64,000 nucleotides of DNA from Rotaria macrura (GCA_900239685.1 OENT01000820.1:1984-65983); one strand, 5' to 3'. Positions 1 through 12,617 are shown, numbered from the stretch's first letter. The notes: generated from the letters alone by a model not told the origin. Program-made: numbers and translations.

Positions 1-1188
1 CAACCACGCAACCAGCGTCTGCTTCTAATGGTTCGAATCATCAAACACAACCACCTAATAATCAAGTTAGCAATTCGACAGCTTCATCTAAATATTCGAC
101 CTCCCAAACACGAACACCCAGTAATCACTCAGCTAATCCAACACCTACCAAACAAACAACATCGGCATCATCTAATCATTCGAATCATCGACCGCCACCA
201 TCTAGTAATCAATCAAGCAATCAAACAACTTCGTCTAATCGTTCGAACAATCAAGTTCCACCATCAAGTAGTCGTTCATCTAATGCAGCGATTTCATCAA
301 ATCCTTCACATCATTCGACAAGATCATCGATTCGTTCAAATGATCGAAGAATCTCAGATAGCCGTTCAAATCATGAGCGAAACTCTGATAATCATTCAAA
401 ATATGATTCACCTCAAAGACGATCATCAAAAAATGTTTCATCTTCATCATATAGATCTCGATCTAGACCTTATGATAGGCGGAGCGGTCGAGCGTTACCA
501 ACATCTTCTCATCCATCCTCGTCATCATCACGTCGAAGATCAAGGAACGAAGCTAGCGATAATAGCAAGCAAATATTTAAATATGTAAGTCGATTCTAAT
601 TGAAAACAACATGGTTTCATTTTTGTTTTCTTTATGAAATTTATTTAGTTATTGAGGTCACTAAATTCTTTAAAAGATACATTGGACCAGTTGGGCTTTA
701 CCTCATTCAAACGTCATATTAGGCCGATTATTCGCGAAATTGAATCTTCTCGATCATCAATCAATTTAGCGGCCTATAAATCTTTAAATGATACTCAATC
801 TATGATAAAATCAATAGAAACTCGTCTTGCAAACAGAATGAATGAAGAAAATGAGCGTGCAGCACCACAAAAGCCTGATCAACGGCTTGTATATGCATGC
901 GATAAAACATTAGATGAAATTAAACTTGTTCTTGTTTCTCTGTCGAATTATCTATTACAAGCAGAGAAATCTAGAGGACCTATAAAAACACGTTGGTCAT
1001 CATCTAGTCCTTCACCGCCCGTCGAAAGTAAACCTGTCGATATCAAACCAATAGTTGATGCAATTAAAAAAACTATAAAAAAAGAAGACGATCAAAGCTC
1101 TGAAACATCACATTCATCTCTAGGTGATGAAGTCTTAATGGATATTGCAAAAGATGCATACGATAAAAGACCAGATCGAATTAAATGA
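1..1188 (+). CDS. Ser/Arg-rich protein with helical C-terminal domain (5' partial)
   Basis: Two exons are visible: 1-584 (read in the frame starting at base 3) and 649-1188, joined in phase 0 across a 64-bp GTAAGT...TTTAG intron; the 5' end lies outside the window. The first exon encodes about 190 low-complexity residues rich in Ser, Asn, Gln, Pro and Thr, turning to Arg/Ser dipeptides (RSRSRPYDRR) near its end. The second encodes 179 residues, first a probable helical segment (LNSLKDTLDQLGF onward), then an acidic Ser/Lys tail ending in DRIK. I do not recognise the family. The SR-like stretch suggests a nuclear RNA- or chromatin-associated protein, but that is inference. The next gene starts only 125 bp after its stop codon on the same strand. 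Confidence 0.7.
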
Positions 1189-1313
1189 ATTTAGCAAAAT
1201 ATCTTTGTTTTTCTATTCATTGTGTTTATATTTTCGTTTTTGTTTTCTTTTTTGTGGTTTGATTTTCAACGTGAAAATAAAAGTTGCAATGAAGTCTTTC
1301 TTTTTTTCAGAAA
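1189..1313 (+). promoter_or_regulatory. Short intergenic gap with poly(A) signal and ATG-proximal 3' splice site
   Basis: Between two same-strand genes there are only 125 bp. They hold AATAAA at 1276-1281 followed by a pyrimidine tract ending in CAG at 1310, three bases before the ATG of the acyl-CoA dehydrogenase. A polyadenylation signal followed directly by a 3' splice acceptor is the arrangement expected where a downstream gene receives a trans-spliced leader. Spliced leaders are established in bdelloid rotifers; their use here is inference. Confidence 0.4.
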
Positions 1314-4300
1314 ATGATGAATTTTCGTCGATTTATTACAACAACTCAGCTACTACGAGCCATACAGTGAGACTATTTCATATTAATGAATAAGACTGCT
1401 TTGATCGACAGATATCTGTTTGCATTAGACCAAAATCATGGGTTACCCACCAACGCAGTGTAACTTCAACGGCTGTCAACCAATCGTTGTATCACTTCTC
1501 TGAGGAAGAACAAATGATAAAAGAAACAGGTAAATGCTTTTTTTTTGAAAAATTTATGTATAAAATACGTATGAATTCATAAAAAACAGTTGCTCGTTTT
1601 GGCAAAGAACATGTTGAACCTTATGTTCGTGAAATGGAAGAAGCAGGCGGATTCAAGCCTGAATTAATGAAAGCAATATTTGATCAAGGCGTGAGTAAAG
1701 CTTGTTGTGTTTCTTGATTTCGTTTCTCATATGCATTCTCCTAAGTAGTGGCTTGGTATTGAAATTCCCAGTCAATACGGAGGCAGTGGTTCGAACCTTT
1801 TTTCATGTATACTGGCGATTGAGGAAGCTTCAAAAATAGGTTAGACAAAAAGCAAGAGAAATAAAACTTTTTTCTAGTAGACTAAATTAAATTCTTACGA
1901 AATTTGGTTTTCATTTCTCTTTTTTCATTTAGATAGTGCTTTTGGGGGTAGGAGCTAAGTTTATTCGTACGATCAATTAAAGTGTAGTTTCATCGGTTAA
2001 GGTTTGATTGATTTGCAAAATACTGTTGTCAATCCTTTCTTTATTCAACTTGCTAATGAAGCCCAAAAATCTACTTATTTGCCTCGCTTAGCTAAAGATA
2101 TGGTAATTCGTTTGAATTCATTTGCTTCGTTCTTCTTTTTTAGTTCATGTCTATTGAAGTTCCAACAGAATATGGTGGTTCAGGCCTTCCGTTTTTTGCG
2201 TCGATTCTTGTCATCGAAGAGATGTCAAAAATTGATCCCAGTGTTGGACTATTTCTTGATTTACAAAATACGATAATGAATCGACTTTTTCTGAATTATG
2301 GTACCGAAGAACAAAAACGTCGTTATTTGCCACGCATGACGAAAAATCTTGTGCTATTCTTTATTTTTGTTTTAATCTTGCAGTCAATACTCATGAGAAT
2401 TTTCATGAATCTTTTGTTTTTGTTTCGATGTTAGGTTGGCAGTTTTTGTTTGTCGGAACCGACATCAGGTAGTGATGCATTTGCTTTGAAAACAACAGCG
2501 AAGAAACAAGGCGATTACTATATATTAAATGGAACGAAAATGTGGATATCAAATGCAGAAATTAGTGGAGTATATCTTGTCATGGCAAATACAAATCCAC
2601 AGGCTGTAAATAACCACTTCGTTTGAAATATTATGTTTCTTTATTTTTTTCGTTTATTCAGAAACATAAAGGCATTTCAACATTCATTGTTGATCGAGAA
2701 ACCGAAGGTTTACGCATTGGAAAACGAGAAAAGAAGCTTGGCTTGAAAGCATCATCGACATGTTTAGTTCATTTTGATGATTGTAAAGTATGTAGTTCTA
2801 CGTAAAATGGAGGGAGAGAGAGAGAGAGAGAGAGTTGCTCAAAGTTAGCCAATAAAATATATTCGAACGAGCTCATTTCGAATCATACTGAGTTGTTGTC
2901 TTGATCAGCATGTTGAATTGCATTGCTTCATCAAGGATTTAGATCATTTGTTAGTTTCTCAACGGATCAACGTTATTCATGATAGTCACATGTTGATACA
3001 GCATATTGAGAATACATTGTTGTTTTTAGTGATGAGAACCAGTAGATCGTAAGAAACGAAATACTTGAAGAGAAGTTTATTCATCCTTCTATCAAAAAAA
3101 ACAATTAAATCATTTTGACGACATCAAGTTTTTACTTGCTTTAGTTTTCAATTCAAACGTTGAACGATGTCTGTTAAAGTAAAAGACATGTTTGCTCAAA
3201 CGTTAGTTTTTCATTGATTTTAACTTTCGAAAGATGAGTTTTCGTTTGAGTGTAGGAATTATCATTAGGCAATGATATTCAAAAGACGATAACGAACTAC
3301 TCGATTACTACGACTTCTTTGACTTGCCGACAAATTTAGAATACAAGAACGGAAACTTTCAATTGTAACGGAAAAGTTTTATTTATATTAGAACTTCAGT
3401 AATCATTATTGCACCTAATTTTGGTGGTAGTATCACGTAAAACTAGTGGGGGAAAGCGTTGATGTTTCTTTTTTGCATTCTTTTCACACTAACAATAGCA
3501 CACGAATTTTCGTGATGCGTCTGCATTCAAGCCTACGCTATGGTACTGTCCATTTTTTCGTTACTTTTCGAACCAACCCACCCTCAATAGTATGTTGTTT
3601 CTAGTTTGATTGGAAAAGTTATCTTAGGTACGTAAAAGTTGGTTAATTTTAGGCAACAAAAAGATAAATATATTGAATTCTTCGTACGATTTTGTTGACT
3701 TGTGATGCATTGATTAGAATCCAACATTGCATCTTACTCGATTTAGCACATCTTGCAAGCAGTCTGTTAAGTTAAAACACACTTACCACTAAAATTGATG
3801 TATTCTATCAAATGAAAAGCAAATATTGGAACATTCTCGAAATCTCCGTCTCGATCGCCTAAGATGTTAATCGAATGTTTTTAAATACATAGCGATTAGT
3901 TTTAAATCAATGAATTTTGATTCGTTTATCACTGAATATCGTTTTATTAGAAATCCTTGTGCACCATTATCCTTGATAGTACTTTATTGTTTTTACTGAT
4001 CGAAAAATACACATAAAATTCAATGAATCATTTGACAGTTTATTAATCAGAATAAGAAATGGATTCAGGTTGAATTTATAGAAATTCGAGTTGAACTGAA
4101 AGCATGCCGGATCACTTTAGAACTGCATTAAGGCAAAAGATTGTAACTATAACGCAATATTTCGCAGAAGACAAACGACAGCTTCAATTGGACGGCATGA
4201 AAAATACTAATAAACCATGAGATCTCTATCCCACTTGTTGTGTATTCGTGCAACTATATCGGACTCTAATCTTCCTGTATATTTCTCGGTCTATACAACC

Positions 4301-5577
4301 ATGTAACGCTATTTCTAGACTGATAACAAGCGTTGGGAAATTCTCAATCGAAAAACATTCCATAAACGAGAAATAGGAAAAAGAAAAATCTATAGAACAA
4401 CATGTTGGACAGACGAATAGAACAAGAAGGAAAGTTCTAAAAAATATTAAAGGAGTTTGAAACGTTTTAGTGCATGACTAGCAATAAGAAAAACAAGAAG
4501 AAGACAATTGTATAGATATAATCCTATATCTATATAAAGAGGGAAAAGCCTTATGAATACATCTGATGAAAACGATGCAGGTTATAACATAAAAATTCAA
4601 TAAATTCAGTGGTGAGTTAAAAACTGGTTGGACTGGCTCATCCTCTTTCATATTGATTGTCATGGCCAATCGTGGCAGATATTGATTGACTTTATCTACT
4701 AAAATCTTAGTTAAAATTCTATCGATTTATTAGAAAACTTAGCAGAATCATGTCCATGTTTAATTGTCGAGTTTACTATTGTATTGTAGGTTCCAGCTAA
4801 AAATCTTCTTGGTAAAGAAGGTGAAGGTTACAAATATGCAATATCCATGTTAAATGAAGGTCGTATTGGTATTGGTGCTCAAGTTAGTAAAAGTTTGTTT
4901 TAAGAATAGTTCATCTCTTATAGTATTTATTTTGTGCAGATGGTCGGTATTTGTCAAGGTACATTTAACAAAACAATACCGTATACAAAAGAACGTAAAC
5001 AATTTGGTCAACGCATATTTGATTTTCAAGTAAAAGACGATTGTATGGTTTTTATTTGATGTACAGTTTTTTGTTTATTATATCAGGGTATGAACCATCA
5101 AATAGCTTCATTGGCTACGGAAATCGAGGCAGCTCGTCTCTTAACATACAATGCTGCTCGTTTACGTGATGCCAAATTACCGTTTGTAAAAGAGGCAGCT
5201 ATGGCTAAACTTTATGCATCCGAGGTTTGAAATATCCTAAATATTTTTAATCGCTAACAAGTGACTTCTTATATTTATAGTTAGCTGGTAGAGTAACTAG
5301 TAAATGGTACGTATACACTATCTTGTTATCGATTGGTATTCAATAGAAAATGAAACATGTATATTAATTCTAGCATTGATTTTATGGGCGGTCTTGGATT
5401 TTCAACCGAATATCCACAAGAAAAATTCTTCCGTGATTGTAAAGTTGGTGAGTGCATTTTTTATTGCGACGAAAACTTTCAAATTATCAAGAACATGAAA
5501 TTTTAGGAACTATTTATGAAGGCACAAGTAATATGCAATTGAATACAATCGCCAAGTTTATTGACAGTGAATACTAA
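1314..5577 (+). CDS. ACADSB: Short/branched-chain acyl-CoA dehydrogenase, mitochondrial
   Basis: FAD-dependent dehydrogenase oxidising 2-methyl branched short acyl-CoAs (isoleucine breakdown) in the mitochondrial matrix. Exons: 1314-1366, 1429-1529, 1590-1690, 2144-2350, 2435-2605, 2662-2787, 4790-4882, 4940-5029, 5087-5224, 5281-5306, 5374-5447, 5507-5577; total 416 aa (human enzyme 432). All junctions keep frame. The N-terminus ([16 protein letters not shown]) looks like a mitochondrial presequence. Family landmarks: [11 protein letters not shown] near residue 90, [43 protein letters not shown]. The C-terminal [17 protein letters not shown] carries the catalytic Glu (about residue 398) at the position used by ACADSB. 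ATG at 1314 chosen for the presequence; a second ATG follows directly. An alternative version of the 2144-2350 exon lies just upstream. Converges with the CH-domain gene, 107 bp between stop codons. Confidence 0.95.
1749..2102 (+). other. ACADSB: Alternative exon cassette of the acyl-CoA dehydrogenase (second copy of the 2144-2350 exon)
   Basis: Three small exons, 1749-1839, 1933-1947 and 2002-2102, sum to 207 nt, exactly the length of the downstream exon 2144-2350. They encode 69 residues that align gap-free with it (34 of 69 identical by eye): [11 protein letters not shown] against [20 protein letters not shown] against [16 protein letters not shown] against [16 protein letters not shown] against YLPRMTKNL. 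Entry and exit are both phase 0, so either cassette can join exon 1590-1690 to exon 2435-2605. Donors are GTTAGA, GTAGGA and GTAATT; acceptors are TAG, TAG and AAG. There is no stop codon in the spliced frame. The downstream copy has no internal intron and better matches the ACADSB I remember, so it is placed in the main model. This copy could instead be a decaying duplicate. Confidence 0.75.
2788..4789 (+). other. 2.0-kb intron of the acyl-CoA dehydrogenase
   Basis: This intron is many times longer than its neighbours (46-93 bp). It starts GTATGT and ends TTGTAG. It contains a (GA)n tract at 2811-2834 and otherwise AT-rich unique-looking sequence. I see no convincing coding exon or terminal inverted repeat; the 63-codon minus-strand reading frame near 4478-4669 has no recognisable motif. 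Confidence 0.6.
2811..2834. repeat. (GA)n microsatellite
   Basis: An alternating AG/GA run of about 24 bp just inside the 5' end of the long intron. Confidence 0.9.
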
Positions 5578-5612
5578 TCTTCTTTTTTTTTCGCACTCGA
5601 TTTTATTTTTCA

Positions 5613-5618
5613 AATAAA
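5613..5618 (+). terminator. Poly(A) signal AATAAA, acyl-CoA dehydrogenase
   Basis: Canonical hexamer 36 bp after the stop codon. Confidence 0.6.
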
Positions 5619-5684
5619 AAAAGCTTAGATAGGTGATAAATCAATGATGACAAGAAAAATAAAATTTATTTGATGTCTTTTTAT

Positions 5685-6297
5685 TTAATCATTGACGGGT
5701 AATTTGGTTTGATGGTTTAATTTCGGTCCAGTAAAATTATGTTTTTGAGCAAGACGACTTAAAGCAAAGATACATGTCTAAAGAGAAAAGTTCAAGAATG
5801 ATATAGAATATGAAATCTATATAGTAGCATAACACTTACTGTAACTTGTTGAATATTTTGTTTATCGAATAAATCAACTGCTTGAAATAGTTCACTTGAA
5901 GTGACACCATATGCACTTGCAGCTGTTTGAAAAACAGCAATATTTTCACGTAATTTCATTGGATTACCTGTTGTATGAAATTTTACTACCGAACCAGGTT
6001 TAAGTTTATTTATTAATCTGAAAAAGATATGTTTTTATAAACATAGAATAGAAATGTTGCAATGTGTACAAAAAAACGTTACTTGCAAAGAATAACTCCA
6101 TCATGCAGAGCTTCTTCATAGTCATCTGTTGGAAATTTTTCACCAACAACAGCTTCGATCCATTCTCGTGCTGCTTTCTCTTCTTCAGGATCACGTTTAA
6201 AATTTATCTAAGAAAATATAAAATGATACAACTGTCTTATTGAATCGAATAAATGCTGTTTCCATACTTTGCCTTTAACTGCTCGATCCAATGCCAT
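5685..6297 (-). CDS. Small calponin-homology (CH) domain protein, transgelin/myophilin type
   Basis: Actin-binding CH-domain protein of the calponin/transgelin/muscle-protein-20 family. Exons in coding order: 6297-6268, 6207-6083, 6017-5840, 5777-5685; 141 aa, all junctions in frame. Diagnostic stretches: RDPEEEKAAREWIEAVVGEK, the ALHDGVILCKLINKLKPGSV core of the single CH domain, and later AVFQTAASAYGV, SSELFQAVDLFDKQN and QQVTTCIFALSRLAQK. Transgelin-type proteins usually run to 180-200 residues and end with a calponin-like repeat (CLIK-23); here the protein stops after TGPKLNHQTKLPVND, so that repeat is absent. ATG at 6297 is the only start before the first donor. The start is divergent from the tetraspanin, 1.3 kb away. 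Confidence 0.9.
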
Positions 6298-7642
6298 CGT
6301 TTATTTTCACTGCGTTGATCTAAGAAAAATTACCAACTAATAGAACCCGACCGATTACACTAACAGATCGGTTTTATAGTATCTCTCGACGATGTGGGTG
6401 GTTGTTTTTTCTTTTCGCCTGTCATCCTTAATCTTTTCTAAACAGAAATAAATAAATAAGAAGCAAGCGATTATTATAATAGAACCCCGAAAACCTACTG
6501 ATAACAAAATAGAACAACTGACACTGGAAAAAGCCTATTCTTAGCCAAACCAACGAATCCGTTTGTGGTTAAATATCAGCCATTGCTTGGTACGGTTAGA
6601 AGCAAGCATAATATAGGAAGATCCCAAGAAAAACAAATATGTATATATATATATACATAACATGATATAACAGTTGTTGCTCTACTGATTAACATGTATC
6701 ATTCAAGTTGATCAAAGATAGTAACTGACAACAAGCAATAATGACGTGTCAAGTGGACATTTTGCGTCGAAATGTATACAGAAATATTTTGTATGCAACG
6801 CTAATAACGGAATTCCTTGAATCAATTTTCAGCACTTGTATCATATTAAAATAAAGTCTCTCTGCTCATCTTCGAGACATGAGATTTTGATTATATAACT
6901 TGCAGAATATTTTTTCTTTTGTCTTGCAAAATAAATCTAATAATGTGTCATCTTTACTCAATTGATCTCGATTTGAGGACAATATTGAGTGTTCTCAGGC
7001 ACACTTTCGATGTTCTTGTTATTTTACATTCCATGATAAGCAACTATAGTATGACCGTTGTCAACGTATTCAATACTTAAGTAGGTCTATTATATGGAGT
7101 GAACTAATAAAAAAAAACCATTCTATTTTATTTCAAGCAGGCCAATGCCTGACAAGTTTTATTATGCTTGTTCGTTACACATGCATACGTAGTTCAAATT
7201 AGAAGCTACGCCTTTTTTTCTCTTTTTTCTGTTACGATGCCATGGGAATAGACTCAAGTTCAGTTGCCTCATACAAAACAAACATATAACAAGACTAGAA
7301 AGATCGATCATTTTATCTTCTAAAAAGCGAGAAGAAAAAAAAATAAGAGAACAGAGTAAATAGAAAAAAAATATTTCATACATCTGACTACAATATGTAT
7401 AGATCTATATAGGCGATGTGGAAAGAAAATTTATACAAGATGTAAGACAATATGAACTCTTTCTCTTTTACGCTTTAGTTCTTGTTCTATGATTCGATAA
7501 GAAAAAGAACGAAAGAAAATATTATAGGTGTACATATATAGTTGAGAAGAGAGAAGGTGGAATCGACGTTTTCTTTTTATCCATCTGAGAACAAAAGGGC
7601 CAACTAAATCGCATACACACATCTGAAACAATATTATCAAAG
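6298..7642. other. Non-coding gap between divergent genes
   Basis: 1.3 kb between the starts of the CH-domain gene (minus) and the tetraspanin (plus), so it should hold both promoters. It contains a short TA run around 6644-6655. I see no exon with recognisable content and no clear core-promoter element. Confidence 0.5.
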
Positions 7643-8561
7643 ATGGCTTGTTGTGTGAATGTTGCATGTTCATTCTGTGCTCTATGTGTATTCATTGGCG
7701 TAGTTAGTCTTGTACAACTATGTTTGGGAGTGTATGCAACTTTTATCCAAACTGATTTAGCCGAGATCAATCGTCTCGTCAAAACATATCAATTCGATTC
7801 GTATCTTCTCTACATTCTATTTATCTTTGTTGGTTTGGGTCTAATATCTCTCGTATTATCTTGCTTTTCTATCTATGGCATGGCTCGAAGATTCAAATCC
7901 TTGTCGTTATTCGTTGCTGTTTTATGGGTTAGTTATTCGTAAATAAGTCTATTTGTTTCTTGATTTTTCAATTCACTTGTTCATTTTCTTTACACAGGTA
8001 TTTGCAGCAGCACTTAATATTGTTATGCTTATTATATCACTTCTCTATTATTTTTCTATTCTTCCACAATTACATCCTTTACTAACACGTACACTTCAAC
8101 AAACACCATTATCACAAGCGAATCTAATCGACGCAGTTCAATTAAGATACAATTGTTGTGGAATAAATGGTAAAGACGATTACAAAAATCGTTCACTAGA
8201 TTCATTACCATCATCGTGTTGTCGTCAACCGAATTGTCGACGTGAATTAGATTTCAATAATCATACTGACACGAACATTACCGAATCATTGATACATAGT
8301 ACAGGTTGTTATCGATTTATTCATAAGTCTGTTAGCATTGAATTACGTGTGCTAATTGGTATGGCTAGTTTTTGTGCGTCATTACAACTATTAGCTGTTA
8401 TACTGATATGTGCTCTGTGTCAACGTTTTGAAAAATATGACGATGATCCGAAATTCGTTATAAATCATCTTGCTAATGGAAAATCATTGAACGGTAGTAC
8501 TGATAATATACAAGGTTCATCGAAAACTATCGAAGAAACAGTTGAAATAACACAAATTTAA
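7643..8561 (+). CDS. Tetraspanin
   Basis: Four-pass membrane scaffold protein. Exons 7643-7927 and 7998-8561 join in phase 0 across a 70-bp intron; 282 aa. Predicted membrane segments: about 12-34, 53-74, 86-112 and 212-236. The first three are close together and a large extracellular loop of about 100 residues precedes the fourth. That loop carries the tetraspanin signature CCG at 148-150, a SCC at 168-170, further Cys at 175 and the GC at 198-199, giving six loop cysteines for disulfides. N-glycosylation sequons are visible at NRS (159-161) and NIT (188-190). The N-terminus is Cys-rich, as is common for palmitoylated tetraspanins. The cytoplasmic tail of about 40 residues ends ETVEITQI, a possible PDZ ligand (inference). 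Which tetraspanin subfamily cannot be told by eye. Confidence 0.93.
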
Positions 8562-11500
8562 ATCGAACATTATTTTCTTTGTAAATAATTTATTACGATA
8601 AACTTTAGTATTAGGATTATGATTACTAATGTTCTGTGTTGTGTGTTAATTTGTAGAGGCTCTTTTTATTTGCTGTGTAGGTAATTTGTGACAATACATT
8701 CCTTGTTTCTTTCGTTTTTTTTAACTGACTTAAGAATATGTTCATAATACATTAATGCATGTATGAAATAGTGATCGGAACTAAATCATCTTCATGTGAA
8801 CGAACAAGAACGTTTTTATCAATTCTCAAATAATCGAAAAAACACTTGAGACCACTTTATATCAGTGAACAAAAGACACAGGCTCATGATATCAACTTAA
8901 TAAAATCTTTGTGTATCAAACTGTCAAGGAAAAAATTGTTGACTGATGTCGATGAATTTTAATTGTGAATTCGTTCAGATTTCTTCTTTGTTTTTCGGAC
9001 AATTCTTAACTTCAGAATATTGTCGTGAGATGACGAGTTGTTTGACAATAAAAAATAAATAAATCTATGTGATCAAACAATGAACACTCGAAACACCGCT
9101 TTTCATATAAACATATCATAGTTATTTGTTCTAGATTTTAACCTGTTTCTGTCAATTCTTTTTCAAACGATGCGATCTAGACGAGAGAATTGACAATAAT
9201 CAAGATATCTTCTTCTATATTTTTTGTCTCTCTGCTAATCGTGATTGATGAGAGTATCACAATGAATACAAGAAATATAATTCACTTTGATTGCTATGTT
9301 TCAGGTCAAAAGATGACTTTTGATGTCGCTCGTATGTGTAAATGTAACATAATAGAAGAAGAATTGTAATCACATCACGTTCTATTCTTCGTTGATCGAA
9401 AAATTACAAATCATCTATGGACAAACAATTGTATTTTAAATATTACGCGTACTAATCCTTTGTAACCTATTGTTTGAATACATTACTAGAATCTACAGTT
9501 AAATTACCTATGAGTATTTTTAAACATTATTTATTTAAACTACAAGCATTTTTATTCGACTATTACATCACTTTGATACATGTCTAATAAATAGATCTAC
9601 GAAATTTGGATTATACAAACAGAAATAGAATTTCGAATCAATTCAATAGTTTCTCACGAACAGCAGAAGAAACTAATTAACGTTATGTCTATCATAGTAG
9701 TTAGAATGTCAGCTATGGTGAAGTTGAAAACCATCGAAAGTCAACATATCGGAATTCAAGAATGTCGAAACGAATCTATCGAATATATTCGACTGAGATT
9801 GGAACAATTTAGCATTTCTATTCTTCTTGTGTAGAAAAATAACAAAAGATCTATGACAAATTTTAGTCTGTTTTTTCAAACAGCATGCTGCGACAAAATT
9901 ATAAAGTAAACATTCAAACATGAATGCATTTTTCATAATTTCTTTTTATACATTTTGCAAACAAAAACGACAGTTTTTGATAGCAGTCGTAAATATTGAT
10001 TTCAGCTTTATCAAATCAAATTGAAAGTGTCTTAAAGCTATTTCCCATGAAGGATACATTTCAATTCTGTTTCACTGTCGAGTGTCTACGTATGCGTATG
10101 CAATGCGGTGATACTTATGATGTGTAGCAATGGATTTTAGAGTGTGGAAATGAATATGTGTGTGCGTCTGTAAGTCAATGTACATTCAAATGAACAAAAC
10201 GCTTTCGTCAACACTTCAATTCAAGTCCTGACGAAAATCAATATATTCTAGGAATGAAACTTTTCTTTTTCTTTCATAGAAATTAGAAAATTTTCGACAT
10301 TTTGTAATACTTCTCATGCTTTTCCACCTAGCCGAGAACGCCTAGTATTAACCGTTCGAAATAATTGGATTTTATCCTGGTAACGTACGTACAGGCAATT
10401 CAAATCTTCATACTATCTATCCTCTTGCACTCATGCCATGGAATGTCCCTTAAAAACGTTTTCTGTTCAACTTTCTGTTTAATGAAAGAACACGATTCGA
10501 CTATAGAGAATCTATGAACAAGATCTATGCTATGTTACAAGCAAACGTTCATCTTAACAAACCTATACCCTTCTAGAGATTTTTCAAAGCTCCAGAGAAT
10601 AATTCTATTGAGTTAAGTGTAATTAAGTTTTCAATGGAAACACTGAAAACAAAGACACAAAGTTCACGAATGACGAATGGACAAATTTCAATCATAGTAA
10701 TTGGGTATCCTATATAAAAAGCAATGTTTAATTTCGAAATCAGTATCAATTAAAAGAGCCTTGACATTCCTGTGCGTCAAAAAAAAGATCTATGCATTTC
10801 AATATTCGATGCAAAATTCAACACTCATTACCTGAAAAAAACTAATTTAAAAGAGAAAACTGCTCGTCAGAACATTATTATTCTTATGTATTCATGTTGC
10901 ATATCACAGTTACCACAGATGTTTACATTCGAGCTAATGCTTTATATTAGTAGGTTAGATTGAACTTTAATAGAAATCCAAGGTCAATTTTTTCACATGA
11001 AAATTAGGAATTATCACAACGTATCGTAATTCATCTGTAAAGATTTATTTATTGTAAAAGATAATCTGAAAGAATCGTTGAGTTCAACAAGGTAGGTATC
11101 TGTCTGCTGTCTCCAAACGACGACAAGAGATCTCCACTGACTATCAACAACGATCTATTTCAGTAGAAAGAATTTCAACAATCCTAAAGAAATATTTCTT
11201 CAAACACACGAAATAAAATCATTTTCATGTGATGAGAAAAATATTCACATCGATAAGTTTTCATGCTTATTCGAAATACGTTACTCGTATATGTAATTCA
11301 AATAAATAGTTACGATGAACAGCAATCGATACTTGTGAATATTATGCGTTTCGTTAAAGTATTTTGCAATGGGACACGATTATATCATGGTTCAGAGTTT
11401 TGATAGGTCCTACCGAATAGTATAGTGAATGTGGCTACTTTTATGAGTTAACAATGAAGACATTTCATCATAGGTCTGCTCATATTTCACATAGAAACGA

Positions 11501-12617
11501 AGCATGTAATCTGAATGAACAAAAGAAAGGAAACGAAGAATGTTCTTTCATATTCATCTACTTGGCATTCGATAGAGAATAGAATGTGAGCTTTCATAGA
11601 ATACTTACGAATAATATTGATAATATGCAGTTGTGAATTAACACACGTGCAAAACTAGATCGATAACTAACTTTGAATAGTCATCGATTCCTCCACTATA
11701 ATTATGAAGGGGCAAATCGTTAACTAAAGTACATGCGACCAGTCAATTCATGTTCTACATGAAATCGACATAGATTCATATTAGAATGAGCAACATTAGT
11801 TAATCGAAGTAATATGTTTATCCAATTCGATAGATTATCTTTTACTATCATGAAAACAGAACTTCCTTAGAGTCTACTTTAGCTAGAAAATGAAAATTAA
11901 TCAGAAAAATAAGAGTTAGTTCCATTATACTTACCTTGAACTGTAGATTGCATTGCTTGACTATTTTTCTTTGTCATTCTTTGGTGGACATGTGTTCAGA
12001 TAAATACAAAAAAGAAAAGGATTGATTTCAAATACAGGTAGCATCCATTATTCATTTGTCTTCATCAAAACAATGAAATCATCTAGATTCATGTCATAGA
12101 CAACAACTTTTATTCTATTTAATTCAATAAAGTATATTAAAATTTGTAGTAACGATAGTAATAACTTGCCTAATCGAATTCATGTTCGAAAAGAATTCTA
12201 TACAGAATAGTTCATGACTGAATGGTGTTTTAGAGATGCCTCTGTGTGTGGCACAAATCTGTTTTTTTCAATAGATTTATTTCATTGTTGAAAACGGGTT
12301 CTTGTTCACGTCATGCATTCTATTTTTATTGATACGAAGATTTGAATGTCATGGCTGCGTTTGTGTACGAAATATAATTGATGATTGACGTAGAGTTTTT
12401 CCTTTCTCTCGTTGTTCATGTTGAGTTAAACAACATGCTGGCAAATTTTCTTAATACTATTTGAAAGCAATGCACAAATGTAAAATGACAATATTTACTT
12501 GCACTTCATTCTTTCTACGCACTATTTACATGTTTTAAAATAACACGTTTAAGTCCGTCCATTGTCTTGTTCGTTATTATTACTTTATTTCAAAGCCTAC
12601 ATATTCACATAAAAGCG
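8562..12617. other. 4-kb non-coding stretch
   Basis: AT-rich sequence between the tetraspanin stop and the PHF24-like start. Reading frames are short (60-75 codons) and contain no family motif. I see no tandem repeat, terminal inverted repeat or tRNA cloverleaf. Confidence 0.5.

Noticed and set aside
28..588. 186-codon open frame rich in His and Ile at the left edge
   Set aside because: The frame starting at base 3 runs open through the same stretch, gives Ser/Arg-rich sequence and joins the next exon in phase at a GTAAGT donor; the His/Ile frame is its shadow.
7431..7782. Minus-strand frames overlapping the tetraspanin start
   Set aside because: Shadows of the tetraspanin 5' exon and its AT-rich leader.
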